Positions 8,465 to 17,866 of a stretch of 64,000 nucleotides of DNA are shown here, piece by piece. Below the pieces are notes generated by a model. It was given only the letters and a program-made list of their open reading frames with translations. It searched no databases and had not been told where the DNA came from. A program made the position numbers and the translations under genes. This DNA comes from UBA6623 sp965248235 (GTDB lineage Bacteria; Acidobacteriota; Terriglobia; Bryobacterales; UBA6623), in contig CBDFIU010000005.1 in NCBI GenBank assembly GCA_965248235.1, positions 1,426,001 to 1,490,000 of the forward strand, written 5' to 3'. The stretch's first letter is position 1, and every line of letters starts with the position of its first letter.

Positions 8465-8662
8465 ATGACCCGCCATCGCATCTTCTGGGCCCTCGCCGGC
8501 CTGCTGCTGGCTCTGCATGTGGACCCGTTTAATCACGGTGGCGGCGGGGCGCTCTTGTGGGGTTGGCTGCCTGGCGACCTGGCCTATCACCTTGGTTGGA
8601 TCGCGTTGGCCTGGGGGCTGCTCTTCTACCTAACCGGGCGGATTTGGAAGGAGCCTCGGTGA
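8465..8662 (+). CDS. Small two-helix membrane protein (DUF3311/YhdT-like) preceding a symporter
   Basis: 65 residues with two hydrophobic helices (about 5-20 and 38-57) separated by a short loop rich in Gly and ending WKEPR. Small proteins of this shape (DUF3311 or YhdT type) are regularly encoded just upstream of sodium:solute symporters and may be an accessory subunit. The stop codon overlaps the GTG start of the symporter (GTGA at 8659-8662), implying translational coupling. Family match is by layout and context, not strong sequence identity. Confidence 0.65.
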   Translation: MTRHRIFWALAGLLLALHVDPFNHGGGGALLWGWLPGDLAYHLGWIALAWGLLFYLTGRIWKEPR

Positions 8663-10146
8663 GCGCGGCGTCGATCCAACTCGTCGTTGTGGTCGCCTAC
8701 TTCGCGGCCCTTCTGCTGATCGGCAGCGCGGCGTTTCGGCGGAGCTCGGCAACACCGGAGGACTATTTCCTCGGCGGGCGCACGGCGAAGTCGTTGGTCC
8801 TTTTCATGGCGCTGTTGGGGACCAACGTCACGCCCTTTCTGTTGATGGGCATTCCGGGCATGGCCTATCACCTGGGGATCGGCGTCTTCGGTTATAACGC
8901 GGCGATCGTCGCCTTCGCGGTGCCGTTGACTTTCTACGCCATCGGCTACCCGGCCTGGATCGCCGCCAAGCAAACCGGCGCGGTGACTCCGGCGGAGCTC
9001 TACGCCCGGCGCTTGAACAGCCCGACACTCGGGCGCGTGATGTTCGCCGTCTATTTCGTCTACACGCTGGCCTACATGGTGACAGGGGTTTCGGGCGTTG
9101 GGTTGGCGGTCGATGTCTTCACGCGCCAATCGGTTTCGTTCGAAGCCGCGGCGGCGGGCATCCTGATCATCACGGTGCTCTATACGAGCCTCGGCGGGAT
9201 GCGGGCGACGATGTGGACGAACGTCTTTCAAGGAGCGGTTTTCGCTCTCTTCCTGATCTTCGCTTTCTTTGCGATTACGGCGGATTTCGGAGGCGTGGCG
9301 GCGGCCACCGGGGAAGTCGAGCGACGTTTCCCGCATCTGTTAATGACGCCGAACGATCCTCCTTTCGACGCGGTGAACTGGGCTTCGTGGGCTGTTGTGA
9401 TGGCCTTCGCGGTGATCTCGTTCCCTCATATGTTGATCCGGGTTTTCGCGGCGAAGGACGCAACGTCGCTCAAGAACTCGGTCCGCTTCTACCCGTTTCT
9501 GATGACGCTGTTGTTCTTGTTCGCGACCGTGTTGGGGATCTGGGGAAGGCTTGAGTTCGCCGATTTTCAAGGGCGCGAGTCGGATCAAGTTTTTCCCCTG
9601 CTGATTCAAAACCATCTGGGTCCTTGGATGCAGGGGTTGGCGCTGGCCGGGATCCTGGCAGCCGTCATGTCGACTCTCGACGCCCAGATCCTGACGCTTT
9701 CCTCGATGCTGACGCGGGATGTGGTGGGGGGGCTTTCGTCGCGCTGCCAAGTCGTGTTGGGGCGCGTGTTCGGCGTCGCGCTTGGCGTTTGTGCCTTCTT
9801 GGTCGCGGCGGCGCGACCGGCGTCGATCTTCGGCATCGCCGGGGTGGCGTTCTCGGGCTACATTACGCTGATTCCGACCCTGTGGTTCGGGCTACGTTGG
9901 CGGAGCGCGACGGCGGCCGGGGCGATCGCCTCGATTGTCGCCGGCAACGCTGTCATGATCGCGGCCTATAACGGCTGGTGGTGGGGCGGCGGCATACATC
10001 CCGGGGCTTGGGGGCTGGCGGCTGCCGTGGCCGCGCTTTTTGGCGTCAGTCGGCTGACCATTCCGCCGCCCGCGCCGCATGTGGAGGCCATGCTCGAACC
10101 GATCGACAAGGCCTTTGGCGTGGAGCGGGCGGGCGCGGCACGATAA
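8659..10146 (+). CDS. Sodium:solute symporter (SSS/SLC5 family)
   Basis: 495 residues from GTG 8659, preceded at good spacing by GGAAGGAG inside the upstream gene; a longer frame back to 8557 is out of phase with that gene and rejected. About 13 transmembrane helices. The N-terminal ATPEDYFLGGRTAKSLVLFMALLGTNV matches the conserved second-helix region of the SSS family (DYFLGGR followed by the Na+-site helix), and QGLALAGILAAVMSTLDAQILTLSSMLTRDV is the canonical helix 8/9 signature with the SSTLDA-like Na2 site. It imports an unknown small solute (sugar, carboxylate or amino acid) with Na+. Coupled to the small membrane protein. Confidence 0.9.
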   Translation: MSAASIQLVVVVAYFAALLLIGSAAFRRSSATPEDYFLGGRTAKSLVLFMALLGTNVTPFLLMGIPGMAYHLGIGVFGYNAAIVAFAVPLTFYAIGYPAWIAAKQTGAVTPAELYARRLNSPTLGRVMFAVYFVYTLAYMVTGVSGVGLAVDVFTRQSVSFEAAAAGILIITVLYTSLGGMRATMWTNVFQGAVFALFLIFAFFAITADFGGVAAATGEVERRFPHLLMTPNDPPFDAVNWASWAVVMAFAVISFPHMLIRVFAAKDATSLKNSVRFYPFLMTLLFLFATVLGIWGRLEFADFQGRESDQVFPLLIQNHLGPWMQGLALAGILAAVMSTLDAQILTLSSMLTRDVVGGLSSRCQVVLGRVFGVALGVCAFLVAAARPASIFGIAGVAFSGYITLIPTLWFGLRWRSATAAGAIASIVAGNAVMIAAYNGWWWGGGIHPGAWGLAAAVAALFGVSRLTIPPPAPHVEAMLEPIDKAFGVERAGAAR

Positions 10147-10217
10147 CAGGTAAGGAAGCCGACAATTCCTCCAAGGCGCGGACGCCGGCTCGGGTACAAT
10201 GAAGCGGCTCGCGGACG

Positions 10218-13200
10218 ATGCCTCTTCCCGACTTCGACCCTCTCGTTGCCGAATGGTTCGCCGAGCGCTTTCAGGGCGCGACGGAGCCGCAGCAGCTCGG
10301 CTGGCCCGAGATCCGTTCGGGCCGGGATGTATTGATCTCCGCGCCGACGGGCTCGGGAAAAACGCTGGCGGCGTTTTTGATCTGCCTCGATGAGCTGATT
10401 CGCGAGGCGCGCGCCGGAACCCTCGAAGACCGCACTCGGGCCGTCTACATCTCGCCGCTCAAAGCCCTCAGCAACGACATTCACAAGAATCTCGAGAAGC
10501 CGCTCGAAGAGATCTACGAATTGGCGGCCAAGCAGGGGCTCGACTTGCCGCGCGTCCGCACGGCGGTGCGGACGGGCGACACCCCGGCCTGGGAGCGGCA
10601 AAAGATGGTCGCCAAGCCGCCGCACATCCTCGTGACTACGCCGGAGTCGCTTTTCATCCTCCTGACGGCGGAAAAGAGTCGCCGCATGTTGGCCGCCGCG
10701 CGGACGGTGATTGTCGACGAAATCCACGCCGTGGCCGACGACAAACGAGGGTCGCATCTGGCGCTGTCCCTCGAACGGCTCGAACGGCTCACGCAGGAAG
10801 AAAAACAGACGTCGTCGAACGGCGCGGGGCGGGAACGACCCGGGTTGCAGCGCATTGGACTGTCGGCAACGGTCAAACCGATCGACGAGGTTGCTCGCTT
10901 TCTGAGCCGGCGATTTTCCGAGGTCGACGAGGCAGGCGGCCGGACCCAAGGCGGCCGCATCATCCAAATCGGCCGCCATCGCAAAATGGAACTGGGCGTC
11001 GAGGTTCCTTCGGATGAACTGGGGCCGGTGGCGAGCAACGAAATGTGGTCCGAGATCTACGATCGCGTCGCGGCGCTGATCGAGGCTCACCGCACGACTC
11101 TCGTTTTCGTCAACACGCGGCGGCTGGCCGAGCGTGTGACGCATCATCTCGAGGAGCGGCTCGGCGAAGGCGTCGTGCTCGCCCACCACGGCAGTCTCTC
11201 GCGTCCGTTACGCCTCGAGGCCGAACGCCGGCTCAAGAGCGGAAATGCTCGGGCGGTTGTAGCCACCGCGTCGCTTGAGTTGGGCATCGACGTGGGAACG
11301 ATCGACCTGGTCTGCCAGATCGGCTCGCCGCGCTCGATCGCCGTGGCGCTGCAGCGCGTGGGGCGCTCGGGGCACTGGGTCGGAGCGATGCCGAAAGGGC
11401 GTTTGTTCGCCACGACGCGCGACGAGTTAATCGAATGCGCGGCGCTGGTTCGGGCGATTCGGGCCGGGCGGTTGGACCGCACCCAGATCCCCGCTGCTCC
11501 GCTCGATATTTTGGCGCAGCAGATTGTCGCGATGGCGGCTTGCGAGGAATTCGGAGAGGACGAGCTCTTCGATTTCGTCCGCGGGGCTTATCCCTATCGT
11601 GATCTTGAGCGGGCCGCTTTCGACGCCGTGATCGAGATGCTCTCCGAGGGCATTGCGACGGTTCGCGGCCACGGCACGGCGTACTTACATCGCGACCAAG
11701 TCAACCACAGGTTGCGTCCTCGGCGCGGGGCGCGGTTGGCGGCGATTACGTCGGGTGGAGCGATTCCCGACAACGCGCAGTACGTGGTGGTGGCGGAGCC
11801 CGAGGGCACGAAAGTCGGGATGCTCGACGAGGATTTCGCGATCGAAAGCATGGCGGGCGACGTGTTTCTGTTGGGCACGACGTCGTGGCGCATCCGGCGC
11901 ATCGAGCCGGGGCGGGTGCGCGTCGAGGACGCCCGAGGGGCGGCCCCGAATATTCCGTTCTGGCGCGGGGAAGCGCCGGGGCGAACGGCGGAGCTCTCCG
12001 ATGAGTTCAGCGCGATCCGCGACGAGATCGAGCAACGCTACGATGAGCGCGCGGCGGAACCCGGCGCGGAGGCTGTGCGCTTTCTGACCGAGGAATGCGC
12101 GCTTGACCGAGCGGGGGCCCAGCAAGCGATCGCCTATGTGCGCGCGGCGAAAAAGGCTCTCGGCGCGCTGCCGACGCAAAAGGTCGTCGTGGCCGAGCGG
12201 TTCTTTGACGAATCGGGCGGCATGCAACTGGTCATTCATGCGCCCTTCGGCGCGCGCATTAATCGCGCTTGGGGGCTGGCGTTGCGCAAGCGCTTTTGCC
12301 GTTCTTTCAACTTGGAATTGCAGGCCGCCGCGACCGACAACGGCATTAATATTTCGCTCAGCGAGCAGCACGCCTTCCCGCTGGAGTTGGTATTCGAATT
12401 TCTCAAGTCGACCACGGTCGAGGACGTCCTGAAACAAGCGTTGCTCGCGGCGCCGATGTTTACCGTGCGCTGGCGTTGGAACTTGGCGCGGTCGCTGGCC
12501 ATCCTGCGTTTCTCGGGCGGACGAAAAGTCCCGCCGCCGATTCAGCGCATGAGGGCCGAGGACATGCTGGCGGCTGTGTTTCCCGATCAAGCCGCCTGCG
12601 CGGAAAACCTGGCCGGCGAGATTCGCATCCCCGACCACCCGGTCGTCGCGGAAACCATCGACAACTGCCTGCATGAGGCGATGGACCTGGCCGGGCTCAG
12701 GAAGCTTGTCGAAGGCATCGAGCAAGGCCGCGTCCGAACCGTCGCCGTCGACACAGCCGAGCCGTCGCCTTTCTGCCATGAGATTCTGAACGCCAATCCT
12801 TACGCCTTTCTCGACGATGCGCCGCTCGAGGAACGCCGGGCACGGGCGGTGCAGATGCGGCGCACTCTGGCCGCCGATATGGTCGAGGGTCCCGGAGCGC
12901 TCGATGCCGAAGCGATAGCCCTCGTGGCCGACGAGGCTTGGCCCGCGGTGGGCGATGCCGACGAATTACACGACGCTTTGCTGACGCTCATCGCGCTGCC
13001 GGCGACGCCGGAGTGGGAAGAGTTCTTCGGCGAGCTGAGTGGGCAGCGTCGGGCGACACGGCTTCAACTCGGCGAGACAGACTTTTGGGTCGCCGCCGAG
13101 CGACTGCTGTTGGCCCGCGTCGCATATCCCGATGCCGCGGCGGACCCCGAGATCGCGGCGGTTGCGCCGTCGCGGCCGCTGCCGGAATCGCGGGAAGCCG

Positions 13201-14609
13201 CGGCGGCGGAGATTCTGCGGGGTTGGCTGGATTCGACCGGCCCGGCAACGGCGGCCGAGCTTTCCGAAAGGCTGGCGCTGCCGGGAGCGACCGCCGAGGC
13301 GGCGCTGCTTCAGTTGGAATCGGAAGGGCAAGTCTTGCGCGGTCGGTTTTCGCCGGATCTCGCGGCGGGGCAGACCGAGTGGGCAAACCGACGTTTGCTG
13401 GCGAGGATTCACCGGCTGACGCTGGGGCGCTTGCGGCGCGAGATCGAGCCGGTTTCGACAGCCGATTTCATGCGCTATCTGTGCCGTTGGCAGAGGGTCG
13501 CCTCGGGAACTCGGTTGTACGGCGTCGAGGGAACCTTGCAGGTCATTCGGCAGCTCGAAGGATATGAAGCCCCCGGGGCGGCCTGGGAGTCGTCGATCTT
13601 GCCGGCGCGCGTGGCCGACTACAAGCCGGAGTTTCTCGATCGCCTCTGTCTGGCGGGCGAAGTGGGGTGGGGGCGGCTGTCTCCGCACCCGGCCTTTGCC
13701 TTGCGCCCGGAGTCGACTGAGGTCGCCGAGGTGGGAGCTTCGTCGCCGCCGCGAAGACGCGTGCGCCCGACGCGGGCGGCGCCGCTGGCTTTGTTCTTGC
13801 GCGAAGACGCGGCACGGTTGCTCGGCCCGGTCGCATCGGCCGACGAAGACGCGGAAGCCGAGCAGGCTCTGTCGCACCCGGCGCGCGAAGTGTTGACGGC
13901 TCTGAAGCGACGTGGCGCGTCGTTTTTCGCGGACCTGGTGCGCGCCGCGGGCCGCTTGCCCAGCGAAGTGGAAGACGGCCTGTGGGAGCTGACGGCGGCC
14001 GGGCTGGTCACCGCCGACGGTTTCGAGAATCTACGATCATTGCTCGACCCCAAGCGCCGACGGGGCGAGGGCCGCGGTCGACACGCCCGCCCCCGCCATG
14101 CGGCCGGGCGCTGGGCGCTGCTGGCCGAGGCGGCTGAGAACTCGGCGGGGAACGAGGCCGACGACCCCACGGCGCCGAACTCAGCGACAGGGCCGCCGGC
14201 CGACCCGGTTGAAGCCTTCGTGCGTCAATTGCTGAAGCGCTGGGGTGTGGTCTTTCGCGACCTGACGCGGCGGGAATCTCTGTCTCCGGCCTGGCGGGAC
14301 CTCTTGCTGGTGCTGCGGCGGATGGAGGCTCGGGGCGAAGTGCGCGGCGGTCGTTTCGCGGCGGCCTTCGTCGGGGAGCAGTTCGCGTTGCCCGACGCGC
14401 TCGAGCTTCTGCGTTCGGTGAAGCGATCGCAACCCGACGGAGAAGAGATCACGCTCGCCGCCGCCGATCCGCTCAACCTTGTCGGTGCTCTGTTGCCGGG
14501 CGAGCGGATTCACGCGGGCGGGACCGGGCAGGTGACGCTGCGTGACGGCGCGGCGATAGCGGAGAAGAAAGAGTCTCTTGCTTCTTTGGCGCGGCCGCAA
14601 GTCGAGTGA
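10218..14609 (+). CDS. lhr: Large ATP-dependent helicase Lhr
   Basis: 1463 residues, matching full-length bacterial Lhr (about 1500) rather than the ~900-residue core form. Walker A APTGSGKT at 42-49, DEIH box at 167-170, motif III GLSATV, and motif VI QRVGRSGH. After the two RecA domains come the winged helix and beta-bundle of the Lhr core, then the C-terminal extension with tandem winged-helix domains up to about residue 1460. Lhr is a 3'-5' superfamily 2 DNA/RNA-DNA helicase linked to repair. The acidic/proline-rich linker near 1280-1330 is a low-complexity spacer. Monocistronic, 71 bp after the symporter. Start ATG 10218 places FxPLVAEWF and the Q-motif (QQLGWPEI) right at the N-terminus. 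Confidence 0.92.
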   Translation: MPLPDFDPLVAEWFAERFQGATEPQQLGWPEIRSGRDVLISAPTGSGKTLAAFLICLDELIREARAGTLEDRTRAVYISPLKALSNDIHKNLEKPLEEIYELAAKQGLDLPRVRTAVRTGDTPAWERQKMVAKPPHILVTTPESLFILLTAEKSRRMLAAARTVIVDEIHAVADDKRGSHLALSLERLERLTQEEKQTSSNGAGRERPGLQRIGLSATVKPIDEVARFLSRRFSEVDEAGGRTQGGRIIQIGRHRKMELGVEVPSDELGPVASNEMWSEIYDRVAALIEAHRTTLVFVNTRRLAERVTHHLEERLGEGVVLAHHGSLSRPLRLEAERRLKSGNARAVVATASLELGIDVGTIDLVCQIGSPRSIAVALQRVGRSGHWVGAMPKGRLFATTRDELIECAALVRAIRAGRLDRTQIPAAPLDILAQQIVAMAACEEFGEDELFDFVRGAYPYRDLERAAFDAVIEMLSEGIATVRGHGTAYLHRDQVNHRLRPRRGARLAAITSGGAIPDNAQYVVVAEPEGTKVGMLDEDFAIESMAGDVFLLGTTSWRIRRIEPGRVRVEDARGAAPNIPFWRGEAPGRTAELSDEFSAIRDEIEQRYDERAAEPGAEAVRFLTEECALDRAGAQQAIAYVRAAKKALGALPTQKVVVAERFFDESGGMQLVIHAPFGARINRAWGLALRKRFCRSFNLELQAAATDNGINISLSEQHAFPLELVFEFLKSTTVEDVLKQALLAAPMFTVRWRWNLARSLAILRFSGGRKVPPPIQRMRAEDMLAAVFPDQAACAENLAGEIRIPDHPVVAETIDNCLHEAMDLAGLRKLVEGIEQGRVRTVAVDTAEPSPFCHEILNANPYAFLDDAPLEERRARAVQMRRTLAADMVEGPGALDAEAIALVADEAWPAVGDADELHDALLTLIALPATPEWEEFFGELSGQRRATRLQLGETDFWVAAERLLLARVAYPDAAADPEIAAVAPSRPLPESREAAAAEILRGWLDSTGPATAAELSERLALPGATAEAALLQLESEGQVLRGRFSPDLAAGQTEWANRRLLARIHRLTLGRLRREIEPVSTADFMRYLCRWQRVASGTRLYGVEGTLQVIRQLEGYEAPGAAWESSILPARVADYKPEFLDRLCLAGEVGWGRLSPHPAFALRPESTEVAEVGASSPPRRRVRPTRAAPLALFLREDAARLLGPVASADEDAEAEQALSHPAREVLTALKRRGASFFADLVRAAGRLPSEVEDGLWELTAAGLVTADGFENLRSLLDPKRRRGEGRGRHARPRHAAGRWALLAEAAENSAGNEADDPTAPNSATGPPADPVEAFVRQLLKRWGVVFRDLTRRESLSPAWRDLLLVLRRMEARGEVRGGRFAAAFVGEQFALPDALELLRSVKRSQPDGEEITLAAADPLNLVGALLPGERIHAGGTGQVTLRDGAAIAEKKESLASLARPQVE

Positions 14610-14704
14610 ATCGCTCCGGGTCCCGACGATCCGGGGCCTGACTTGAAACTTCATTAATCGCATCAGGCGCGAAGTGGACTGTACTCGATTTTTTCAGAGC
14701 CCCC

Positions 14705-14810
14705 ACGAGGCGCGTCGCCGCTTGAAGAGCGCAAGTGTACTTGGACAGTACAGTGAGCACGGCGAGCAAGCGCAACCAAGTAATGGCGGGCCCGTCGTGT
14801 GCTTTGCCCG
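14705..14810. repeat. Dispersed ~105 bp repeat, copy A
   Basis: Roughly 88% identical by eye to 23885-23988 in the same orientation. Shared landmarks are ACGAGGCGCG, CGCCGCTTGA, a GTAC...GTAC mini-hairpin, GTGAGCAC, GCGAGCAAGCGCAA and AGTAATGGCGGGCC. It lies between the convergent ends of lhr and the FG-GAP gene. It contains no convincing ORF. The bases just before (14669-14692, GCGAAGTGGACTGT and a T-run) resemble the right arm of the inverted repeat at 54425. Confidence 0.8.
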
Positions 14811-14832
14811 TTTCCCGGGCTAACGCTCCTGT

Positions 14833-16032
14833 TCACCGCCCCGCGCGCCCCAAGTTCTCGTACCACTTGATGTTGTGGGTGGCGCCGCCGATTTGGACGA
14901 TGTCGGCGCGGCCGTCACCGTTGATGTCGGCTACGGCGCATCCCGAGGCGGACATCCCTAGATGGTCGAGTTCTTCGTGATGCCAGTCGGTGCCGGCGTC
15001 GTTTTGGGCGTAGAAGACGTGAGAACTGGCAACCTTGCCCCGCGCGCGGTCGCCGGCAACAATATCATCGCGGCCGTCGCCGTTGAAGTCACCTACGCAA
15101 ACTTCGTGTCCTTCCGTGAGTTGGTCGTAGATGATGCGGCGCTGCCAATGGCCGGACTTGTCTTCGGTGTAAACAACGACCTCGTTGCCATGCCATGGCT
15201 CGACGGAGGTGACCATGCGCGTCTTGTTCAATTTCCCGACGGCGACATCGCTTGCGCCGGCCGTTTTGGGTAATGGTTTGTGTCCGCTCGACAGCTGTGT
15301 GTTCTCCCAGCGGATCTCGTCGCCCTTCCCGGCGGCATCATGTAGGAAGATGCCGTCGAATCCGGCCGTGAGCAGTTCCTCGGCTTTGTCTTCGTCCCAC
15401 TGCACCACCCGGACTCGGTGCAATACGCCGCTGAGCTGGTCGCTGATGAGCAGGCGTTTCCACTCGCCCTGGAGCTTGTTTGGAACGTGATAGTAGACCA
15501 GCGGAACCCGGTCCTCATACTTGGGCGCAAGCGCGTCGGCGCCGATGAGGGGTCCGTTGATCAGCTCTTTCGCGCCGTCACCGTCGATGTCGGCCCAGGC
15601 GACGTGGTGAGAGGTGGCGAGTTCATCGACCGGTATGGCCTTCCACAGCTTGCGGGGATCACCTTGATGCTGAAGCAGCTGGACAAGCCCTCGGCTCTTG
15701 GCGGCGATCATGCTGAATTCGTTCTCAATGGCAAGTTCCGGGATGCCGTCGCCGTCAACGTCATGAGCCGCCATGTTGACCAGCCCGCTCATATCTTGAA
15801 TCAAGACGTGGCGTTCCCATGAAGGGTTCTCGTACCAAGCCAGCTCTGTAATGCGAGAGGTCATCCCGATGACGTCGGGACGGCCGTCCTTATTCATGTC
15901 GGTCGCGAGGACCGCGTAGCCGCCGGGAATTTCCGCTTCGATGACATGCGTCTGAAATTCGACCGGGTCGGAGGTGTTGTCGGCGGCGTAGAGGAGGCAG
16001 CCGCTGAGCAGAAAGGTTATCGAAAGGCGCAT
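14833..16032 (-). CDS. Secreted FG-GAP/VCBS repeat beta-propeller protein
   Basis: 399 residues from ATG 16032; the ORF extends nine codons further, but MRLSITFLLSGC is a clean export signal. LSGC at 9-12 fits a lipobox, so it may be a lipoprotein. The mature part has repeated Ca2+-binding loops of the D-x-D/N-x-D-G type: DMNKDGRPDV, DVDGDGIPEL, DIDGDGAKEL, DFNGDGRDDI and DINGDGRADI. These are the integrin-alpha-like FG-GAP/VCBS repeats that build a seven-bladed propeller. Such proteins are abundant in Acidobacteriota and Planctomycetes and sit at the cell surface, with mostly unknown ligands. Convergent with lhr. Confidence 0.85.
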   Translation of the reverse strand: MRLSITFLLSGCLLYAADNTSDPVEFQTHVIEAEIPGGYAVLATDMNKDGRPDVIGMTSRITELAWYENPSWERHVLIQDMSGLVNMAAHDVDGDGIPELAIENEFSMIAAKSRGLVQLLQHQGDPRKLWKAIPVDELATSHHVAWADIDGDGAKELINGPLIGADALAPKYEDRVPLVYYHVPNKLQGEWKRLLISDQLSGVLHRVRVVQWDEDKAEELLTAGFDGIFLHDAAGKGDEIRWENTQLSSGHKPLPKTAGASDVAVGKLNKTRMVTSVEPWHGNEVVVYTEDKSGHWQRRIIYDQLTEGHEVCVGDFNGDGRDDIVAGDRARGKVASSHVFYAQNDAGTDWHHEELDHLGMSASGCAVADINGDGRADIVQIGGATHNIKWYENLGRAGR

Positions 16033-16346
16033 GCGGGAATGATAGCATTGCGGACCCACAAGGCGAGACCAAACGACTGCGGGTCTGCCCGAGCCGATTT
16101 TGCCGCGCCGGACGGGCGCGGGGGCTTCGGTAACGCCGGCCGTGCTCCCCTACGGAAAACCATCCACGAAATTCAGGATCTTCTTTGGCGTGAACGGCGA
16201 AGCCCCGCCTCGATCTCGTCGATCAGCCACGCCTCGTATCACTTGGCAGCGACAACAAAACCGACGGTCCTTGTCCACGCGGATCCTCTTCAGCTACGAT
16301 GTCAGCGTCAGGAGGCGGGAATTGAAGTCTCGCTTGAGGAGTAGTG
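16033..16346. other. Intergenic stretch without recognised gene
   Basis: About 310 bases between the start of the FG-GAP gene and the start of the interrupted DUF3237 gene. Expected to hold both divergent promoters. Overlapping short ORFs have no recognisable features. A good ribosome site (GAGGAG) sits at the right end, just before ATG 16347. Confidence 0.35.
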
Positions 16347-16387
16347 ATGCCGGAATGCAAACTTGACTATCTTTTCTCTTATTCGTT

Positions 16388-16395
16388 TGACCTAA
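16388..16395. repeat. Target-site duplication, left copy (IS copy 1)
   Basis: TGACCTAA, 8 bp, directly flanking the left inverted terminus and identical to 17432-17439. Eight-base duplications are the rule for IS1595-family transposition. Confidence 0.92.
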
Positions 16396-17431
16396 GATGG
16401 GTATTTACTTGACTCAGGTATTGGGAAATAGCCCCTACATGTTGTGGTCGTCCGTAGCGCGTGTCGCGGTGCCTCCGACCAGCGATTTGTAGGGTGCCGG
16501 TGGCACGGCGACGGCCTGTTGAACCAGGCGGTAAAAGAGCTTGCCTCGACTTCTGGACTTGCGGCGGTTGAAGCGGAAGGCGAATTCGTCGAGGTAGGAG
16601 TCGAGATGCTCGTGACTGACCGCTCCTTGATGCGTGCCCAGTATCCAGCGGCTTCACTAACGACACCACGCGGTGCACCCGGGGGAGCAGTTTCGAGGCG
16701 CGCGCCGGTTGCCCCTCCAGGTAGCTCACCTCGTGGCGATAGCCGTCGCCTTCGAGCGGTTCGTATCCCAGCCAACCGTCGGTATGGACCACGCTGCCGG
16801 GTTCGATCGACTCGCCGACGAAGGCCATCAAGCTGTCCCCGGAGGCGTTGGGAATGGTGCGTATCCGAACCCGCCCGATGCCGGCACCATCTTCCTCGGC
16901 CGCTACTACAATCAGCGCCTTAGCGTCGGTTTGGCGACCGCGCACGCCCTCCTCCAAGCCTCCTAAGTAAGTCTCGTCAACCTCCACGCGCCCGCTGAGC
17001 CGATCGCGTCCGGGCCGCACCATGGCGCGCCGGAGCTTATGCAACCAAGTCCAGGCCGTTTTGTAGCTGCCCAGGCCCAACACCCGCTGCAAGCCCAGCG
17101 CGCTCGCCCCGTTCTTCTGGCTCGTGAGCCACCACATGGCTCGAAACCAACTCTGGAGGGGTTGGCGGGTGTCTTGAAATATTGTGCCCGCCGTTGGAGA
17201 AGCTTGATGCCCGCAGCCGGCGCACTCCAGCAGCGCTGTCCGCACCGCCCACGCTTTGTCGTGCCCGCATCGCGGACAACGAAAACCCTCCGGCCAGCGG
17301 AGTTGACACAGATACTCTCGACAGGCCTGCTCGGTGGCGAAACGCGCCTCGAACTCGGCCAGATTCCGAGGATAATCTTCCATTTCCCGATCCTACATCT
17401 TGTGGTCACCTGAGTCAAGTAAATACCCATC
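16396..17431 (-). mobile_element. IS1595-family insertion sequence, copy 1 (1036 bp)
   Basis: Bounded by perfect 24-bp inverted terminal repeats at 16396-16419 and 17408-17431 (beginning GATGGGTATTTACTTGACTC), with an 8-bp direct duplication outside. It carries one transposase gene on the minus strand. Copy 2 at 41588-42525 is almost identical outside a few indels. Differences seen by eye are one extra C in the transposase of this copy, and in copy 2 a 100-bp deletion, a 2-bp insertion and one extra G in a G-run. It splits a DUF3237 gene. Confidence 0.95.
16435..17383 (-). pseudogene. IS1595-family transposase, frameshifted
   Basis: The N-terminus (MEDYPRNLAEFEARF) is followed by a zinc ribbon (CPRC at about 37-40, CAGC near 55), then the ISXO2-like DDE domain with first catalytic Asp in VDETYLGG. 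Frame is correct to VVSLVK; there one extra base (on the plus strand in the 16650-16655 G/C run, GAAGCCGC versus GAAGCGC in copy 2) shifts it. The last third, including the HEHLDSYLDEFAFRFNRR block with the terminal acidic catalytic residue, is then lost, and the shifted frame reads on to 16379. The intact gene would encode 315 residues ending at 16435. Not expected to be functional. Confidence 0.9.
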
Positions 17432-17439
17432 TGACCTAA
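17432..17439. repeat. Target-site duplication, right copy (IS copy 1)
   Basis: TGACCTAA, identical to 16388-16395. Confidence 0.92.
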
Positions 17440-17866
17440 AAATGCCGCCGGAGGTGATTGGCGTCGTTCCCGAGGGAATTCGCGCCAATTTTCACCTCGC
17501 CGGAGGCTCCGTCGACGGACCTCGACTGAAGGCGAAGGTTTTGCCGGTTGGGGCGGATTTTCTGCTCTTACGGAAAGCCGGAATCTGTATATTGGACGTG
17601 CGGTCCACCTGGGAAACCGGGGACGGCGCTCTGATCTACGTCGCTTACTCGGGGATAGCCGAAGCCGGTCCCGACGGCTACGAGAAATTCCTAGCCGACG
17701 CGTTTCCGACCAAGCTACCGCTTCGTAACGTGCCGCGGTTCCTGACGTCGCATCCGGATTACGCCTGGTTGAACCGAGTGCAATGTTACGGGGTGGGAGA
17801 GGCCGACTTGGCGGCGAGTCGTGTTTCTTATGACGTCTACGCGGCACCCTAACGGCCCCCGTAACT

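Larger units (their letters stand above)
16347..17852 (+). pseudogene. DUF3237 family protein gene interrupted by the IS1595-type element
   Basis: Two exons of one gene flank the IS. The left piece, ATG 16347 to 16395, reads MPECKLDYLFSYSFDL. After removing the element and one target copy, the frame continues precisely at 17440 with KMPPEVIGVVPEGIRANF and GGSVDGPRLKAKVLPVGADFLLLR. The whole is the usual ~155-residue DUF3237 (UPF0311) protein, a small lipocalin-like beta-barrel of unknown function. The reconstructed frame is uninterrupted, which proves the insertion point. Ribosome site GAGGAG lies 5 bases before the ATG. The right fragment could at most be expressed from ATG 17442 and lacks the first beta strand. 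Confidence 0.88.

Noticed and set aside
9966..11189. 407-residue minus-strand ORF
   Set aside because: Shadow of the symporter end and the lhr helicase core.
11685..12779. 364-residue minus-strand ORF
   Set aside because: Antisense to the middle of lhr with no recognisable protein features.
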